A stretch of 64,000 nt of DNA from Caldimonas tepidiphila (GCF_003569765.1 NZ_QXMG01000010.1:1-64000), one strand, 5' to 3'. Positions 1 to 8,330 are shown, numbered from the stretch's first letter. Notes: a model not told the origin generated them from the sequence alone. Numbers and translations are program-made.

Positions 1-345
1 CGGCCACGACAGGTTGATCAGGATGTAGCACAGCGGCAGGATCACCAGCAGGATGCCGAGGATGTCGATCACCGCGTTGGCGCGCCTGGACAGGTGCGAG
101 GACAGCACGTCGATGCGCACATGGGCGTTGCGCAGGAAGACGTAGCCCGCGCCCAGCATGAACACGGCAGCGAACAGGTACCACTGGACTTCCAGCAGCG
201 CGTTCGAGCTCATGTTGAACACTTTGCGCACGATCGCGTTGCCGGCGCTGATGAGCACCGCGGCGAGCACGAGCCACATGATCAGCTTGCCGATCAGCTC
301 GCTGACACGATCGATGAGCCCTGATAACTTGAGCAAGGCAGCCAC
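1..345 (-). CDS. TRAP transporter small permease (DctQ-type), 3' part cut by window edge
   Basis: This is the N-terminal 115 residues of a DctQ-like membrane subunit of a tripartite periplasmic (TRAP) solute transporter. These proteins have four membrane helices and pair with a large DctM permease and a soluble binding protein. Visible features are a first helix near residues 20-40, an amphipathic stretch, a second helix near 52-72, the family-typical LRNAHVRIDVLS segment after it, and a third helix near 92-112. The start is a GTG at 343-345 with GGAG about 8 bases upstream. The gene runs off the left edge, so DctM is presumably just outside. The hydrophobic pattern resembles the subgroup annotated for mannitol or chloroaromatic substrates, but the substrate cannot be told from this. 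Confidence 0.8.
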   Translation of the reverse strand, partial: MAALLKLSGLIDRVSELIGKLIMWLVLAAVLISAGNAIVRKVFNMSSNALLEVQWYLFAAVFMLGAGYVFLRNAHVRIDVLSSHLSRRANAVIDILGILLVILPLCYILINLSWP

Positions 346-427
346 GACAGCTCCAGGTAAAGGTTTGAAATGCTGTGGACCGCAGGCGCGCGCGCGCCTC
401 CCGGCCCTTCAGGAAAGGCGCGCAATT

Positions 428-447
428 CTAGGGGGGGAGGGAGGGCG
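428..447 (+). other. G-run tract, possible G-quadruplex motif
   Basis: Fifteen bases at 431-445 consist of seven G, A, three G, A, three G, which satisfies a four-run G-quadruplex pattern with one-base loops. The tract lies in the 229-base gap between the TRAP permease start (345) and the end of the next gene (575). Folding is only predicted from the pattern. Confidence 0.4.
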
Positions 448-522
448 GAAGCCGAGGAGGATTACGAATGTTCCCCGAAATTTTTGGGGGTAATGCGTAA
501 CGCTGCCTTCCCTGCTAGAGAA

Positions 523-549
523 GACCCTTAGGGGTTTGCCCCAGGGGTC
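523..549 (-). terminator. possible hairpin after the rhodanese-like gene
   Basis: Read on the minus strand, GACCC and GGGGC pair with CCCC and GGGTC around a short CAAA loop, with a small bulge. It lies 26 bases past the stop of the upstream minus-strand gene. There is no run of U after the stem, so it is weak as an intrinsic terminator. Confidence 0.35.
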
Positions 550-574
550 TGTGGCGGCGGCTGAAAGGGAGCGT

Positions 575-916
575 TCAGCCGCCGCTGGCCGCAACGAACA
601 GCTTGGTGCTGCGCGCGCCGCTGCGGCAGAAGGCGAGGATCGGCTTCGGCAGCGTCTGCAGCAGCTCGGCGAACTGAGCGATCTCCTGCGGCGACTGGTA
701 GGCGCCGTTGACCGGCAGGTGCCGGTACTCCAGGCCCGCGGCGCGCGCGGCCGCCTCGATCTGCGCGCTCGTCGGCTGCGTCGGTCCGCCCTCGAAGTCG
801 GGGCGGTTGTTGATCACGCTGCGAAAGCCCGCCTCGGCGGCGAGCTGCATCGCGGCGGGTTCGAGTTGCGGCGCGACGGACAGCTCGGGCGTGACGGGGG
901 TGGCGGGCAGGCTCAT
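575..916 (-). CDS. TIGR01244-family sulfur transferase / DUF442 phosphatase-like protein
   Basis: A 113-residue single-domain cytosolic protein of the rhodanese/tyrosine-phosphatase-like fold (DUF442), also known as the small domain fused to beta-lactamase-like Blh proteins. The catalytic P-loop is visible as CRSGARS near residue 96: a cysteine followed by SGxRS, as in cysteine phosphatases. Other family landmarks are VINNRPDFEG near residue 35 and HLPVN near residue 67. The length is normal for the stand-alone form. The start ATG at 914-916 follows a GGAG-rich stretch. The neighbours are not linked in function. The in vivo substrate is not established for stand-alone members. Confidence 0.85.
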   Translation of the reverse strand: MSLPATPVTPELSVAPQLEPAAMQLAAEAGFRSVINNRPDFEGGPTQPTSAQIEAAARAAGLEYRHLPVNGAYQSPQEIAQFAELLQTLPKPILAFCRSGARSTKLFVAASGG

Positions 917-963
917 CGGGGGGCTCCTGGAGTGCGATCGGAACGGGGCGGGGGAGGGCTGGC

Positions 964-1410
964 TCAGCCCGCCAGTGCGCGCTTGACGGCGCCGGAGACC
1001 AGCGCCATGTCGGCCTTGCCGGCGAGGCGCGTCTTGGCCGCGCCCATCACGCGCCCCATGTCGCCGGGGCCGGCCGCGCCGAGCTCGGCGACGATCGCGC
1101 GCACCTCGGCGTCGATCTCGTCGGCGCCCAGGCGCTGCGGCAGGTAGGCCTCCAGCACCTTGATCTCCGCGCCTTCCTTGTCGGCGAGGTCGGCGCGGCC
1201 GGCGGCCGCGTACTGCGATTGCGCGTCCTTGCGCTGCTTGATCAGCTTGTCGACCAGCGAGACCACCGCGGCATCGTCGAGCTCGATGCGCTCGTCGACT
1301 TCCTTCTGCTTGCAGGCCGCGAGCAGCATGCGGATCGTCGTCAGGCGTTCGCTGTCCTTGGCGCGCATCGCCGTCTTCATGTCTTCGGTGATCTGGTCTT
1401 TCAGGCTCAT
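964..1410 (-). CDS. yqeY: GatB/YqeY domain protein
   Basis: A 148-residue YqeY protein: an N-terminal helical bundle followed by the small domain shared with the C-terminus of the GatB subunit of Asp/Glu-tRNA amidotransferase. It starts MSLKDQITEDMKTAMRAKD, which is typical, and contains the conserved KQRKDAQSQY and EAYLPQ segments. The open frame reaches to 1635, but the upstream part is arginine-rich noise and the family start is clearly the ATG at 1408-1410. It lies downstream of rpsU on the same strand. Pairing rpsU with yqeY is common in proteobacteria, often followed by dnaG and rpoD, which are absent here. A tRNA-related role is suspected for the family but not proven. Confidence 0.92.
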   Translation of the reverse strand: MSLKDQITEDMKTAMRAKDSERLTTIRMLLAACKQKEVDERIELDDAAVVSLVDKLIKQRKDAQSQYAAAGRADLADKEGAEIKVLEAYLPQRLGADEIDAEVRAIVAELGAAGPGDMGRVMGAAKTRLAGKADMALVSGAVKRALAG

Positions 1411-1474
1411 GGTGGTGCGGAGGGTGAAATCGCGTCGATGGTAACGCGGGGCGCCGGCGGGGCGCAGAAACGAC

Positions 1475-1506
1475 AAAGCCCGCGTGGGCGTCCCCAGGCG
1501 GGCTTT
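1475..1506 (-). terminator. intrinsic terminator of rpsU
   Basis: A nine-base perfect stem, AAAGCCCGC with GCGGGCTTT, encloses an inner TGGG/CCCA pairing. The T-rich ends on both sides make it usable in either direction. It lies 20 bases after the rpsU stop, between rpsU and yqeY. Confidence 0.75.
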
Positions 1507-1525
1507 GTGCGCGAAGACTGACCGA

Positions 1526-1738
1526 TCAGTACAGCTTCTTGGGCAGCTGCATGCTGCGCACGCGCTTGTAGTGACGCTTGACCGCGGCGGCCTTCTTGCG
1601 CTTGCGCTCGGCGGTCGGCTTTTCGTAGAACTCACGGGCGCGCAGTTCGGTCAACAGGCCGATCTTCTCGATCGTGCGCTTGAAGCGGCGCAGGGCAACG
1701 TCGAACGGCTCGTTTTCTTTGACGCGAATGGTAGTCAT
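1526..1738 (-). CDS. rpsU: 30S ribosomal protein S21
   Basis: A 70-residue bS21 protein, a small basic component of the 30S subunit near the anti-Shine-Dalgarno end of 16S rRNA that helps initiation. It shows the family pattern: [20 protein letters not shown] at the N-terminus, a central REFYEKPT segment and a lysine/arginine-rich second half. Full length for the family. It has its own promoter at 1823-1851 and a terminator at 1475-1506, so it is probably expressed mainly as a single-gene message with some read-through into yqeY. Confidence 0.98.
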   Translation of the reverse strand: MTTIRVKENEPFDVALRRFKRTIEKIGLLTELRAREFYEKPTAERKRKKAAAVKRHYKRVRSMQLPKKLY

Positions 1739-1822
1739 TGAGAGGTCAGATCCTTATCTTGCGCCGCTCACTCCGGTGTACCGGCCGAAGCTGTAGGCGC
1801 GGGTTTGCTAGCAAAGCGGGCG

Positions 1823-1851
1823 ATTATAGGAGCAATCTGCGCGGGACGCAA
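1823..1851 (-). promoter_or_regulatory. sigma-70 promoter of rpsU
   Basis: On the minus strand, TTGCGT (1846-1851) is followed by a 17-base spacer and a perfect TATAAT (1823-1828). It lies about 85 bases before the rpsU start codon, leaving an untranslated leader of about 75 bases. This is the best consensus promoter I saw in the window, as expected for a ribosomal protein gene. Confidence 0.8.
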
Positions 1852-1903
1852 AATCGGGTGTGCGTCGCACGCAGAAACCGTGACGGAAGTCGGGACAAGG
1901 GCG

Positions 1904-1930
1904 GCCCCGGCTCCTTCAGGAGGCCGGGGC
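1904..1930 (-). terminator. hairpin overlapping the stop codon of the flavoprotein gene
   Basis: GCCCCGGC (1904-1911) pairs with GCCGGGGC (1923-1930), with further CTCC/GGAG pairing inside. The TGA stop of the upstream gene (1916-1918) sits in the loop. No long U tract follows. It may end or stabilise the transcript just before the rpsU promoter. Confidence 0.5.
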
Positions 1931-3130
1931 TTGAGCCGCGACGCCGCGCGCGCAGGCCGCGGCGCTGGCCCAGGCCCACTGGAAGTTGTAGCCGCCGAGC
2001 CAGCCGGTCACGTCCACCACCTCGCCGATGAAGTGCAGGCCGGGGACCTTGCGGCTCTCCATCGTCTGCGAGTCCAGGTCGCGCGTGTCGACGCCGCCGA
2101 GCGTGACCTCGGCCTTGCGCCAGCCCTCGGTGCCGTCGGGAACGACCGCCCAGCGCGCGAGGCTCTCGGCGAGGCGCTGCAGGTCCTTCGTGCCGACCTC
2201 GGGCATCGGCCGCGTCGCGGGCAGCTGGTGCACCGCGAGCCAGGTGTCGGCGAGGCGCTGCGGCAGCCACTGCGCGAGCTCGTTGCCGAGCTGGCGCCTC
2301 GAGCGCGCCTTGGCGGTGAGCAGCTCGTCGGGAAGCGAGCGGCCCGGCGCGAGGTCGAGCTTGAGCGGCTCGCCCGCTTGCCAGTAGCTCGAGATCTGCA
2401 GGATCGCCGGGCCGCTCAGGCCGCGGTGCGTGAACAGCAGGTCCTCGACGAAGTGGCCGCGCTCGCGGCCCTTGCCGGTCTCGATCGCGACCTCGAGCGC
2501 GATGCCCGCCAGCGGCACGAAGGGGGCCCATTGCGCGGCGTCGAAGGTCAGCGGCACCAGCGCGGGGCGGGGCTCGACGATGCGGTGCCCGAACTGGCGC
2601 GCGAGCCGGTGGCCGAAGTCGCTTGCGCCGATCTTCGGGATCGACAGCCCGCCGGTGGCGACGACGACGCGCGCGGCGGCGACCGTACCCTGCTGCGTGT
2701 CGACCTCGAAGCCGTCGCCGCACTGGCGCACCGCCTGCACGCCGCAGGGCTGCCAGCGCGCGACGCCCCCGGCCTCGCACTCGGCGAGCAGCATGCGGAT
2801 GATCTGCTCCGCGGAGTCGTCGCAGAACAGCTGGCCGCGGTGCTTCTCGTGGAAGGCGATGCCGTGGCGCTGCACCAGCTCGATGAAGTCGCGCGGCGTG
2901 TAGCGCGCCAGCGCCGAGCGGCAGAAGTGGGGATTGTTCGAGAGGAACTGCGCCGGCGTCGCGTCGCGGTTCGTGAAGTTGCAGCGCCCGCCGCCGGAGA
3001 TGCGGATCTTCTCGGCGATGCGCGCCGCGTGATCGAGCACCAGCACGCGCAGGCCGAGCTGGCCGGCGATGCCGGCGCAGAACAGTCCGGCCGCGCCGGC
3101 GCCGATCACCACCATGTCGTATCTGTGCAT
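1916..3130 (-). CDS. HI0933/BaiN/YhiN-family NAD(P)/FAD-dependent oxidoreductase
   Basis: A 404-residue flavoprotein of the HI0933 family. The N-terminal Rossmann FAD site is clear (VVIGAGAAGLFCAG, residues 7-20), followed by the family signature ISGGGRCNFTN near residue 45. The C-terminal FAD-binding segment carries the conserved GEVVDVTGWLGGYNFQWAWASG-like motif near residue 370; here the end reads ASAAACARG. Length and start (ATG 3128-3130) match the family. Some homologues (BaiN) act in bacterial steroid metabolism, but most have no known substrate and nothing nearby suggests one. It probably carries bound FAD and acts in the cytosol. Confidence 0.9.
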   Translation of the reverse strand: MHRYDMVVIGAGAAGLFCAGIAGQLGLRVLVLDHAARIAEKIRISGGGRCNFTNRDATPAQFLSNNPHFCRSALARYTPRDFIELVQRHGIAFHEKHRGQLFCDDSAEQIIRMLLAECEAGGVARWQPCGVQAVRQCGDGFEVDTQQGTVAAARVVVATGGLSIPKIGASDFGHRLARQFGHRIVEPRPALVPLTFDAAQWAPFVPLAGIALEVAIETGKGRERGHFVEDLLFTHRGLSGPAILQISSYWQAGEPLKLDLAPGRSLPDELLTAKARSRRQLGNELAQWLPQRLADTWLAVHQLPATRPMPEVGTKDLQRLAESLARWAVVPDGTEGWRKAEVTLGGVDTRDLDSQTMESRKVPGLHFIGEVVDVTGWLGGYNFQWAWASAAACARGVAAQAPAS

Positions 3131-3204
3131 GGGGCGGGATTATCCCGGCGGCACGCCGCCGGGGCCGGCGCAGGGCTGCTGTGTCGGGCCGGCGCCGCCT
3201 TCAG

Positions 3205-3990
3205 TCAGGCCGCGTGCTCGCGCCGCGGCGCGTCGCGCAGCGCGAGCAGCCCGCGCATCACCTCGCCGACGACGATCACCGCCGGGCTGCCGAGCCGCTC
3301 CTGCTCCAGCGTCCGGCGCAGCGCGCCGAGCGTCGCCACCGCGTGGCGCTGCTGCGGCTGGCTCGCGTGCTGCACGATCGCGAGCGGCGTGCCTTCGGGC
3401 AGCGTCCTCAGCAGCGCCGCCTCGATCGACGCGGCCTGCGCGACGCCCATGTAGATCACCAGCGTGAAGCCCTGCGCCGCGGTGCGGCCGAGCTGGTCCC
3501 AGTCGAGCGCGTCGGCGCCCTGGCGCGGATGGCCGGTGACGAAGATCACGCCGTGGGCATGGTCGCGGTGCGTCAGCGGCGCGCCGAGGGCGGTGGCGGC
3601 GGCCAGACCCGAGGTGATGCCGTTGACCACCTCGACCTCGATGCCGGCCTCGCGCAGGTGCTCGGCCTCCTCGCCGCCGCGGCCAAACACGAAGGGGTCG
3701 CCGCCCTTGAGCCGCACGACGCGCTCGCCCTTGCGGGCCTCGTCGATCATCAGCCGCTCGATGAACTCCTGCGGCGTGCTGCGGCAGCCGCCGCGCTTGC
3801 CGACGTGCACGATGCGGGCGGACTTGCGCGCCCAGCGCAGCACCTCGTCGCTCACGAGGTCGTCGACCAGCAGCACCGTGGCGGCGCGGATCGCGCGGAT
3901 CGCGCGCAGCGTCAGCAGGTCGGCCGCGCCGGGGCCGGCGCCGACGAGCGTGCAGCGGGGGACCTTGGCGGACTTCTCAGCCTGCAGCAT
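3205..3990 (-). CDS. cobA: uroporphyrinogen-III C-methyltransferase
   Basis: SUMT transfers two methyl groups from S-adenosylmethionine to uroporphyrinogen III, giving precorrin-2 for siroheme and cobalamin. The 261-residue protein is full length for the single-domain form. It has the SAM-binding GAGPGAADLLT motif near residue 18, the VGKRGG segment near 63, the LKGGDPFVFGRGGEE motif near 93 and GITSG near 124. It is the methylase alone, without the CysG oxidase/ferrochelatase domain. Its start overlaps the end of ybiB by 14 bases, so the two are translated from one message. No sulfite or nitrite reductase gene lies nearby in this window, although cobA is often beside one in this order. Confidence 0.95.
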   Translation of the reverse strand: MLQAEKSAKVPRCTLVGAGPGAADLLTLRAIRAIRAATVLLVDDLVSDEVLRWARKSARIVHVGKRGGCRSTPQEFIERLMIDEARKGERVVRLKGGDPFVFGRGGEEAEHLREAGIEVEVVNGITSGLAAATALGAPLTHRDHAHGVIFVTGHPRQGADALDWDQLGRTAAQGFTLVIYMGVAQAASIEAALLRTLPEGTPLAIVQHASQPQQRHAVATLGALRRTLEQERLGSPAVIVVGEVMRGLLALRDAPRREHAA

Positions 3991-4960
3991 GGGCTTCTCC
4001 TGCTGCGACAGCGGCCGCGGCGGAGGGGGCCGCGCCGGGCAGCTCCCCCAGGGTGCGCAGCAGGCACTCCACCTGGCGCAGCAGCGGCGCCGGCGCGGGC
4101 TTCTCGCCGCTCGCGACCGCCTGGATGTAGAGCGCGGTGGTGGCCGCGTCGTGCTCGCGCGGCAGCAGCGGCACCTGCGCGAGCGAGCCCTCGAGCTGCG
4201 GCACGCTCAGCTCCGCGCGCAGCTCGCCGCCGAGGAACACGTCCATCTTCGGCGTGCGGCGCGCGTCGGCCACCGGCTCGCCCTCGGTGCCGCGCATCAG
4301 CAGCGCGTTGGCGCGCGTGGCGGCCAGGAACTCGCTCAGCGACACGGCGTACTCCGGGTGGGTGTAGTTGACGACGCGCAGCGCGAGGCCCGGCGGGCAG
4401 GGATCGAGCAGCTTGGCCACCGTGTGGCCCGGGTTGCGCAGCCCGATCACCCAGCGCGCCTCCAGCAGCCGCGCCAGCGGCGGGCACAGCAGCTCGGTGC
4501 GCATGAACACCGGCTCGCGCCGCGACCAGGCGCGCGCGATGTCGGCCGGGGTCTGCGCGATCGGCAGCCCGAGGTTCTGGAAGATCTCGGCGGTCGTGAC
4601 CCGTCCCGGGTCGTGACCGAGGCCGTGCACCAGAACGGGGACGCCTTCCTGCGCCAGCAGCTGCGCCAGCAGCGCCGTCAGGTTCGGCAGGCGCCGCGCG
4701 CCGTTGTAGGAAGGCAGCACGACCGCGGGCCGCTCGGGCTGCACCGGGATGCAGCGCGCGGTGACGGCGTCGAGGAAGCCGGCGAGCTCGTCGGTGGTCT
4801 CGCCCTTGATGCGCATCGCGACCGCGAAGGCGCCCACCTCGAGGTCGCTGGCCCGGCCGTCGAGCACCTGGCACATCAGGTCGAAGGCCTGCTCGCGCGT
4901 GATGCCGCGCGCGCCTCGCGCGCCGCGGCCGATTTCCTTGATGTAGGGGGCAATGCTCAT
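3977..4960 (-). CDS. ybiB: YbiB/TrpD2-family nucleic-acid-binding protein
   Basis: A 327-residue protein with the fold of anthranilate phosphoribosyltransferase (TrpD). The N-terminal helical domain is at about residues 1-75, with ITREQAFDLMCQVLDG and the MRIKGETTDELAGFL motif. The larger domain has LPSYNGARRLPNLTALLA near residue 82 and VHGLGHDPGRVTT near 112. The TrpD catalytic glycine loop is not kept as GTGGD. Members such as E. coli YbiB bind DNA and RNA rather than make tryptophan. I take the ATG at 4958-4960, which gives the typical MSIAPYIKEIGRG start. The gene lies directly upstream of cobA and overlaps it by 14 bases. The reason for this pairing is not evident. Confidence 0.88.
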   Translation of the reverse strand: MSIAPYIKEIGRGARGARGITREQAFDLMCQVLDGRASDLEVGAFAVAMRIKGETTDELAGFLDAVTARCIPVQPERPAVVLPSYNGARRLPNLTALLAQLLAQEGVPVLVHGLGHDPGRVTTAEIFQNLGLPIAQTPADIARAWSRREPVFMRTELLCPPLARLLEARWVIGLRNPGHTVAKLLDPCPPGLALRVVNYTHPEYAVSLSEFLAATRANALLMRGTEGEPVADARRTPKMDVFLGGELRAELSVPQLEGSLAQVPLLPREHDAATTALYIQAVASGEKPAPAPLLRQVECLLRTLGELPGAAPSAAAAVAAGEAHAAG

Positions 4961-5042
4961 TCGGTGTCTCCAGTACCTCGCGGCTGACGCAAGTGTCGGG
5001 CCAGCGTCGGCGCGGCGGCTCGTTCGGGGGTGGCGCCGCGCT

Positions 5043-5441
5043 TCAACGCAGGTCGCCGTCGACGTAGAACCAGCGCCCGTCCTCGCGCACGAAGCGGCTG
5101 GTCTCGTGCAGCCGGTGCGCGCGCCCGCCGAGCTTGCTGCGCGCGACGAACTCGACCGTCGCGTGCGTCTCGTCCTGCTGCGCATGGCGCCGCACGTCGA
5201 GGCCGAGCCAGCGCAGGCCCGGCTCGTGCGGCTCGATCGACGCGGGGCGCGTGCGCGGGTGCCAGGTCTCGAGCAGGTAGTCGCCGAGGCCGAGCACGAA
5301 GGCGCTGTAGCGCGAGCGCATCAGCGCCTCGGCGTCCGGCGCCCGCAGCCGCTCGGGCCCCGCGTGCCAGCGGCCGCAGCAGTTCTCGTAGGGCAGGGGG
5401 CGGCCGCAGGGGCAGGCGGCGGGGGCGGGAGGCTGGGTCAT
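5043..5441 (-). CDS. ychJ: YchJ-family protein with SEC-C zinc motif
   Basis: A 132-residue UPF0225/YchJ protein. It begins with a SEC-C-type zinc site, [17 protein letters not shown] (residues 10-26), and continues with the family-specific [22 protein letters not shown] segment near residue 41 and a cystatin-like domain ending in [10 protein letters not shown]. Full length for the short form, which has one SEC-C motif instead of two. Function unknown; the zinc motif suggests protein or ribosome contact. It is transcribed away from yaaA; only 53 bases separate the two start codons. Confidence 0.9.
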   Translation of the reverse strand: MTQPPAPAACPCGRPLPYENCCGRWHAGPERLRAPDAEALMRSRYSAFVLGLGDYLLETWHPRTRPASIEPHEPGLRWLGLDVRRHAQQDETHATVEFVARSKLGGRAHRLHETSRFVREDGRWFYVDGDLR

Positions 5442-5494
5442 GCGCGAAATGTAGTGCTGCTCTACAGTTCGCGCCTCACCACCGCCGCAACGCC

Positions 5495-6268
5495 ATGCTG
5501 TTCCTGCTCTCTCCCGCCAAGTCGCTCGACTACGAGACCCCGCCCCAGGTCGACACCCACACGCTGCCCGCCTTCGTCGCGCGCTCGGCGGAGCTGATCG
5601 GGATCCTGCGGCAGAAGTCGCCGGCGGAGATCGCGAGCCTGATGAAGCTCAGCGACGCGCTCGCGGGGCTCAACGTCGCGCGCTACGCCGCGTGGAGCGA
5701 GACCTTCGACGCGCAGAACTCGAAGCAGGCGATCCTCGCCTTCAACGGCGACGTCTACGAGGGACTCGACGCGCGCAGCCTGACGGCCGAGCAGCTCGGC
5801 TGGGCGCAGGAGCACGTCGAGATGCTCAGCGGCCTCTACGGCGTGCTGCGCCCGCTCGACCTGATGCAGCCCTACCGGCTCGAGATGGGCACGAGGCTGC
5901 CCAACCCGCGCGGCAAGGACCTCTACGCCTTCTGGGGCGGCGCGATCGCCGAGCACCTGAACGCGCGGCTCGCGGCCGAGCCCGCGCCGGTGGTGGTCAA
6001 CCTCGCCTCCGAGGAGTACTTCAAGGCGGTGGACCGCAAGGTGCTGAAGGCGCGCGTGCTGCAGTGCGTGTTCGAGGAGGGCAAGGGCGGGGGCTGGAAG
6101 ATCGTCAGCTTCCACGCCAAGCGCGCGCGCGGCCTGATGACACGCTTCGCGATCGAGAGGCGCTGCACGCGCCCCGAGCAGCTGCAGGCCTTCGACCTCG
6201 AGGGCTACGCCTTCGACGTGGCGGCGTCGGACGACGCGCGCTACGTGTTCCGGCGCCGCGCCGCCTGA
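5495..6268 (+). CDS. yaaA: peroxide stress protein YaaA (DUF328)
   Basis: YaaA lowers free intracellular iron during hydrogen peroxide stress and binds DNA. This 257-residue copy is full length. It has the characteristic start [16 protein letters not shown], the [17 protein letters not shown] segment near residue 76, [22 protein letters not shown] near residue 112 and [13 protein letters not shown] near residue 165. The frame stays open upstream to 5030, but that part is arginine-rich and non-conserved, so the ATG at 5495-5497 is used. It is divergent from ychJ. The known E. coli gene is OxyR-controlled; I could not pick out an OxyR site here. Confidence 0.95.
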   Translation: MLFLLSPAKSLDYETPPQVDTHTLPAFVARSAELIGILRQKSPAEIASLMKLSDALAGLNVARYAAWSETFDAQNSKQAILAFNGDVYEGLDARSLTAEQLGWAQEHVEMLSGLYGVLRPLDLMQPYRLEMGTRLPNPRGKDLYAFWGGAIAEHLNARLAAEPAPVVVNLASEEYFKAVDRKVLKARVLQCVFEEGKGGGWKIVSFHAKRARGLMTRFAIERRCTRPEQLQAFDLEGYAFDVAASDDARYVFRRRAA

Positions 6269-6326
6269 TCCGGGTCGGGTTCGCGATCAGGCGCGGCCCG
6301 CGGCGGCTCAGGCACAATTTCCGGCC

Positions 6327-7160
6327 ATGAGCATCCAGCACATTACCGTCGAACTGCGTCACTGGATCGTCGAGCAGACCGCTGCCGGCCACAGCCCGCA
6401 GGCGGTCCACGAGGCCATGCTCCAGCAGGGCTGGAGCGAGGAGGTCGCGGTCGCGGCCCTCGAGCAAGCGCTCGGCGAGAAGATCTACGAGGACGGGCCG
6501 CCGGTCGCGCTGCCCGAGCCGGACCTGGGCGGCTCGCCCAACCGCATCTGGGCGCACGACCGCGAGGTCAGCGTGCTGCTGCAGATGAAGTCGCCGCGCG
6601 TGGTGCTGTTCGGCGGCCTGCTCAGCGACGAGGAGTGCGACGAGCTGGTGGCGCTGGCGCGCGAGCGGCTGGCGCGCTCCGAGACGGTGCAGACGCTCAC
6701 CGGCGGCAGCGAGGTCAACGCCGCGCGCACCAGCGAGGGCATGTTCTTCCAGCGCGGCGAGCACCCGCTGTGCGAGCGCATCGAGCGGCGCATTGCGGCG
6801 CTGGTGAACTGGCCGGTCGAGAACGGCGAGGGCCTGCAGGTGCTGCGCTACCGGCCGGGCGCGCAGTACCTGCCGCACTACGACTACTTCGATCCGGCGC
6901 AGCCCGGCTCGCTGCAGATCCTCAAGCGCGGCGGCCAGCGCGTCGGCACGCTGGTGATGTACCTCAACACGCCCGAGCGCGGCGGCGCAACCACCTTCCC
7001 CGACGTGCAGCTCGAGATCCCGCCGACCAAGGGCCACGCCGCCTTCTTCAGCTACGCGCTGCCGCATCCCTCCACCCGCACGCTGCATGGCGGCGCGCCG
7101 GTGATCGAGGGCGAGAAGTGGGTGGCGACGAAGTGGCTGCGCGAAGGCCGCTTCGACTGA
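6327..7160 (+). CDS. 2OG-Fe(II) dioxygenase, prolyl 4-hydroxylase-like
   Basis: A 277-residue protein with a C-terminal prolyl-4-hydroxylase alpha-subunit-type domain (about residues 90-272) that uses iron, oxygen and 2-oxoglutarate. The facial triad is visible: His184 and Asp186 in LPHYDYFDP, and His254 in RTLHGGAPV. The 2-oxoglutarate-binding basic residue is Lys264, ten residues after the distal histidine. The first 75 residues form a separate helical region that may bind the target. Bacterial relatives hydroxylate prolines in proteins such as EF-Tu, but the substrate here is unknown. The gene starts at ATG 6327 and ends 7 bases before the CoA-transferase gene, so the two are probably co-transcribed. 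Confidence 0.88.
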   Translation: MSIQHITVELRHWIVEQTAAGHSPQAVHEAMLQQGWSEEVAVAALEQALGEKIYEDGPPVALPEPDLGGSPNRIWAHDREVSVLLQMKSPRVVLFGGLLSDEECDELVALARERLARSETVQTLTGGSEVNAARTSEGMFFQRGEHPLCERIERRIAALVNWPVENGEGLQVLRYRPGAQYLPHYDYFDPAQPGSLQILKRGGQRVGTLVMYLNTPERGGATTFPDVQLEIPPTKGHAAFFSYALPHPSTRTLHGGAPVIEGEKWVATKWLREGRFD

Positions 7161-7167
7161 GCCGGCG

Positions 7168-8229
7168 ATGAACGAGCCGCTGCCGCCCGCTGTCCCGTCG
7201 CACGAGGAGCCGCCGCCGCTTGCCGGCGTGCGGGTCCTCGACCTGACGCGGCTGCTGCCGGGGCCCTTCGCGACGCTGCACCTGCGCCGCATGGGCGCCG
7301 ACGTGCTGAAGATCGAGGATCCGGGCGCAGGCGACTACGCGCGCGAGCTGCTGCGCTCGCCGCAGCGGCGCGAGGCGGGCGAGCCGAGCCTCTTTTTCGC
7401 GCTGCTCAACGAGGGCAAGCGCACGCTGCGGCTCGACCTGTCGCAGCCGGGGGGGCGCGAGGAGCTGCTCGCGCTCGCGCGCGAGGCCGACGTGCTGGTC
7501 GAGGGCTTCCGTCCCGGCGTGATGGAGCGGCTCGGCGTGGGCTGGGAGACGCTGCGGCGCGAGAACCCGCGCCTCGTGATGGCCTCGATCAGCGGCTACG
7601 GCCAGGCCGGCCCCTGGGCGCACCGCGCCGGCCACGACCTGAACTACATCGCGCAGTCCGGCGTGCTCGAGCAGATCGCGACGCGCGAGGGCCGCCCGGT
7701 GATCCCGAACTTCCAGATCGGCGACCTGTTCGGCGGCACGCAGGCGGCGCTCGCCGGGCTGCTCGCGGCACTCTTCGCCGCGCAGCGCAGCGGGCGCGGG
7801 CGGCAGGTGGACGTGTCGATGACGCACGAGCTGCACGCGCACAACCTGCTCGCGCGCCTTGCGGTGCTGGAGGAGGGCCGCACGCCCGCCCACGGCCTCG
7901 GGCTGCTGACCGGCGGCGTGCCCTGCTACCAGGTCTACGCGACCCGCGACGGGCGCTGGATGGCGGTCGGCGCGCTCGAGCTGAAGTTCTGGCGCGCGGC
8001 CTGCGAGGTGCTCGGCCGCCCGGAGTGGGGCGAGCGGCACTGGTCGCTCGGGCAGGAGATCGGCGGCGCCGATGCGCTGGCGCTGCAGGACGAGGTGGCC
8101 GCGGTGTTCGCGACGCAGACGCTGGCCGAATGGACCGAGCGCTTCGAGCCGGTCGACTGCTGCGTCACGCCGGTGCTGCGCATGGACGAAGCGATGCGTC
8201 ACCCGCTGTTCGCCGCCGCGCCGGGCTGA
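7168..8229 (+). CDS. family III (CaiB/BaiF) CoA-transferase, alpha-methylacyl-CoA racemase-like
   Basis: A 353-residue member of the CaiB/BaiF family. Landmarks are GVRVLDLTRLLPGPFATLHL (residues 20-39), GADVLKIEDPGAGDYAR, and a GHDLNYIAQSGVL motif near residue 154 that resembles alpha-methylacyl-CoA racemase more than formyl-CoA transferase. The Asp that carries the CoA ester in transferases falls in this motif. It is somewhat shorter than typical racemases (about 380 residues); the C-terminus ends at HPLFAAAPG. It either racemises branched acyl-CoA or moves CoA between acids; the sequence alone does not decide. It lies 7 bases after the dioxygenase gene. Confidence 0.85.
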   Translation: MNEPLPPAVPSHEEPPPLAGVRVLDLTRLLPGPFATLHLRRMGADVLKIEDPGAGDYARELLRSPQRREAGEPSLFFALLNEGKRTLRLDLSQPGGREELLALAREADVLVEGFRPGVMERLGVGWETLRRENPRLVMASISGYGQAGPWAHRAGHDLNYIAQSGVLEQIATREGRPVIPNFQIGDLFGGTQAALAGLLAALFAAQRSGRGRQVDVSMTHELHAHNLLARLAVLEEGRTPAHGLGLLTGGVPCYQVYATRDGRWMAVGALELKFWRAACEVLGRPEWGERHWSLGQEIGGADALALQDEVAAVFATQTLAEWTERFEPVDCCVTPVLRMDEAMRHPLFAAAPG

Positions 8230-8260
8230 GCCGCCGCCGGGTTCTCCTCCACCCGCCATG

Positions 8261-8286
8261 AAAAACGGCCTCCCGAGGGAGGCCGT
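8261..8286 (-). terminator. intrinsic terminator of the first RhlE gene
   Basis: On the minus strand a nine-base stem (ACGGCCTCC with GGAGGCCGT) and four-base loop is followed directly by five U. It lies 45 bases after the helicase stop and also faces the end of the convergent CoA-transferase gene. Confidence 0.85.
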
Positions 8287-8330
8287 GGTGCTTGCGGGCA
8301 GGCCGGCCCGAGGGCCGGTGCTGCCGGGGA

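Noticed and set aside
3144-3162. GC-rich palindrome CCGGCGGC/GCCGCCGG between the flavoprotein and cobA
   Set aside because: No U tract on either strand and it lies upstream of the flavoprotein start on that strand; not enough to call a terminator.
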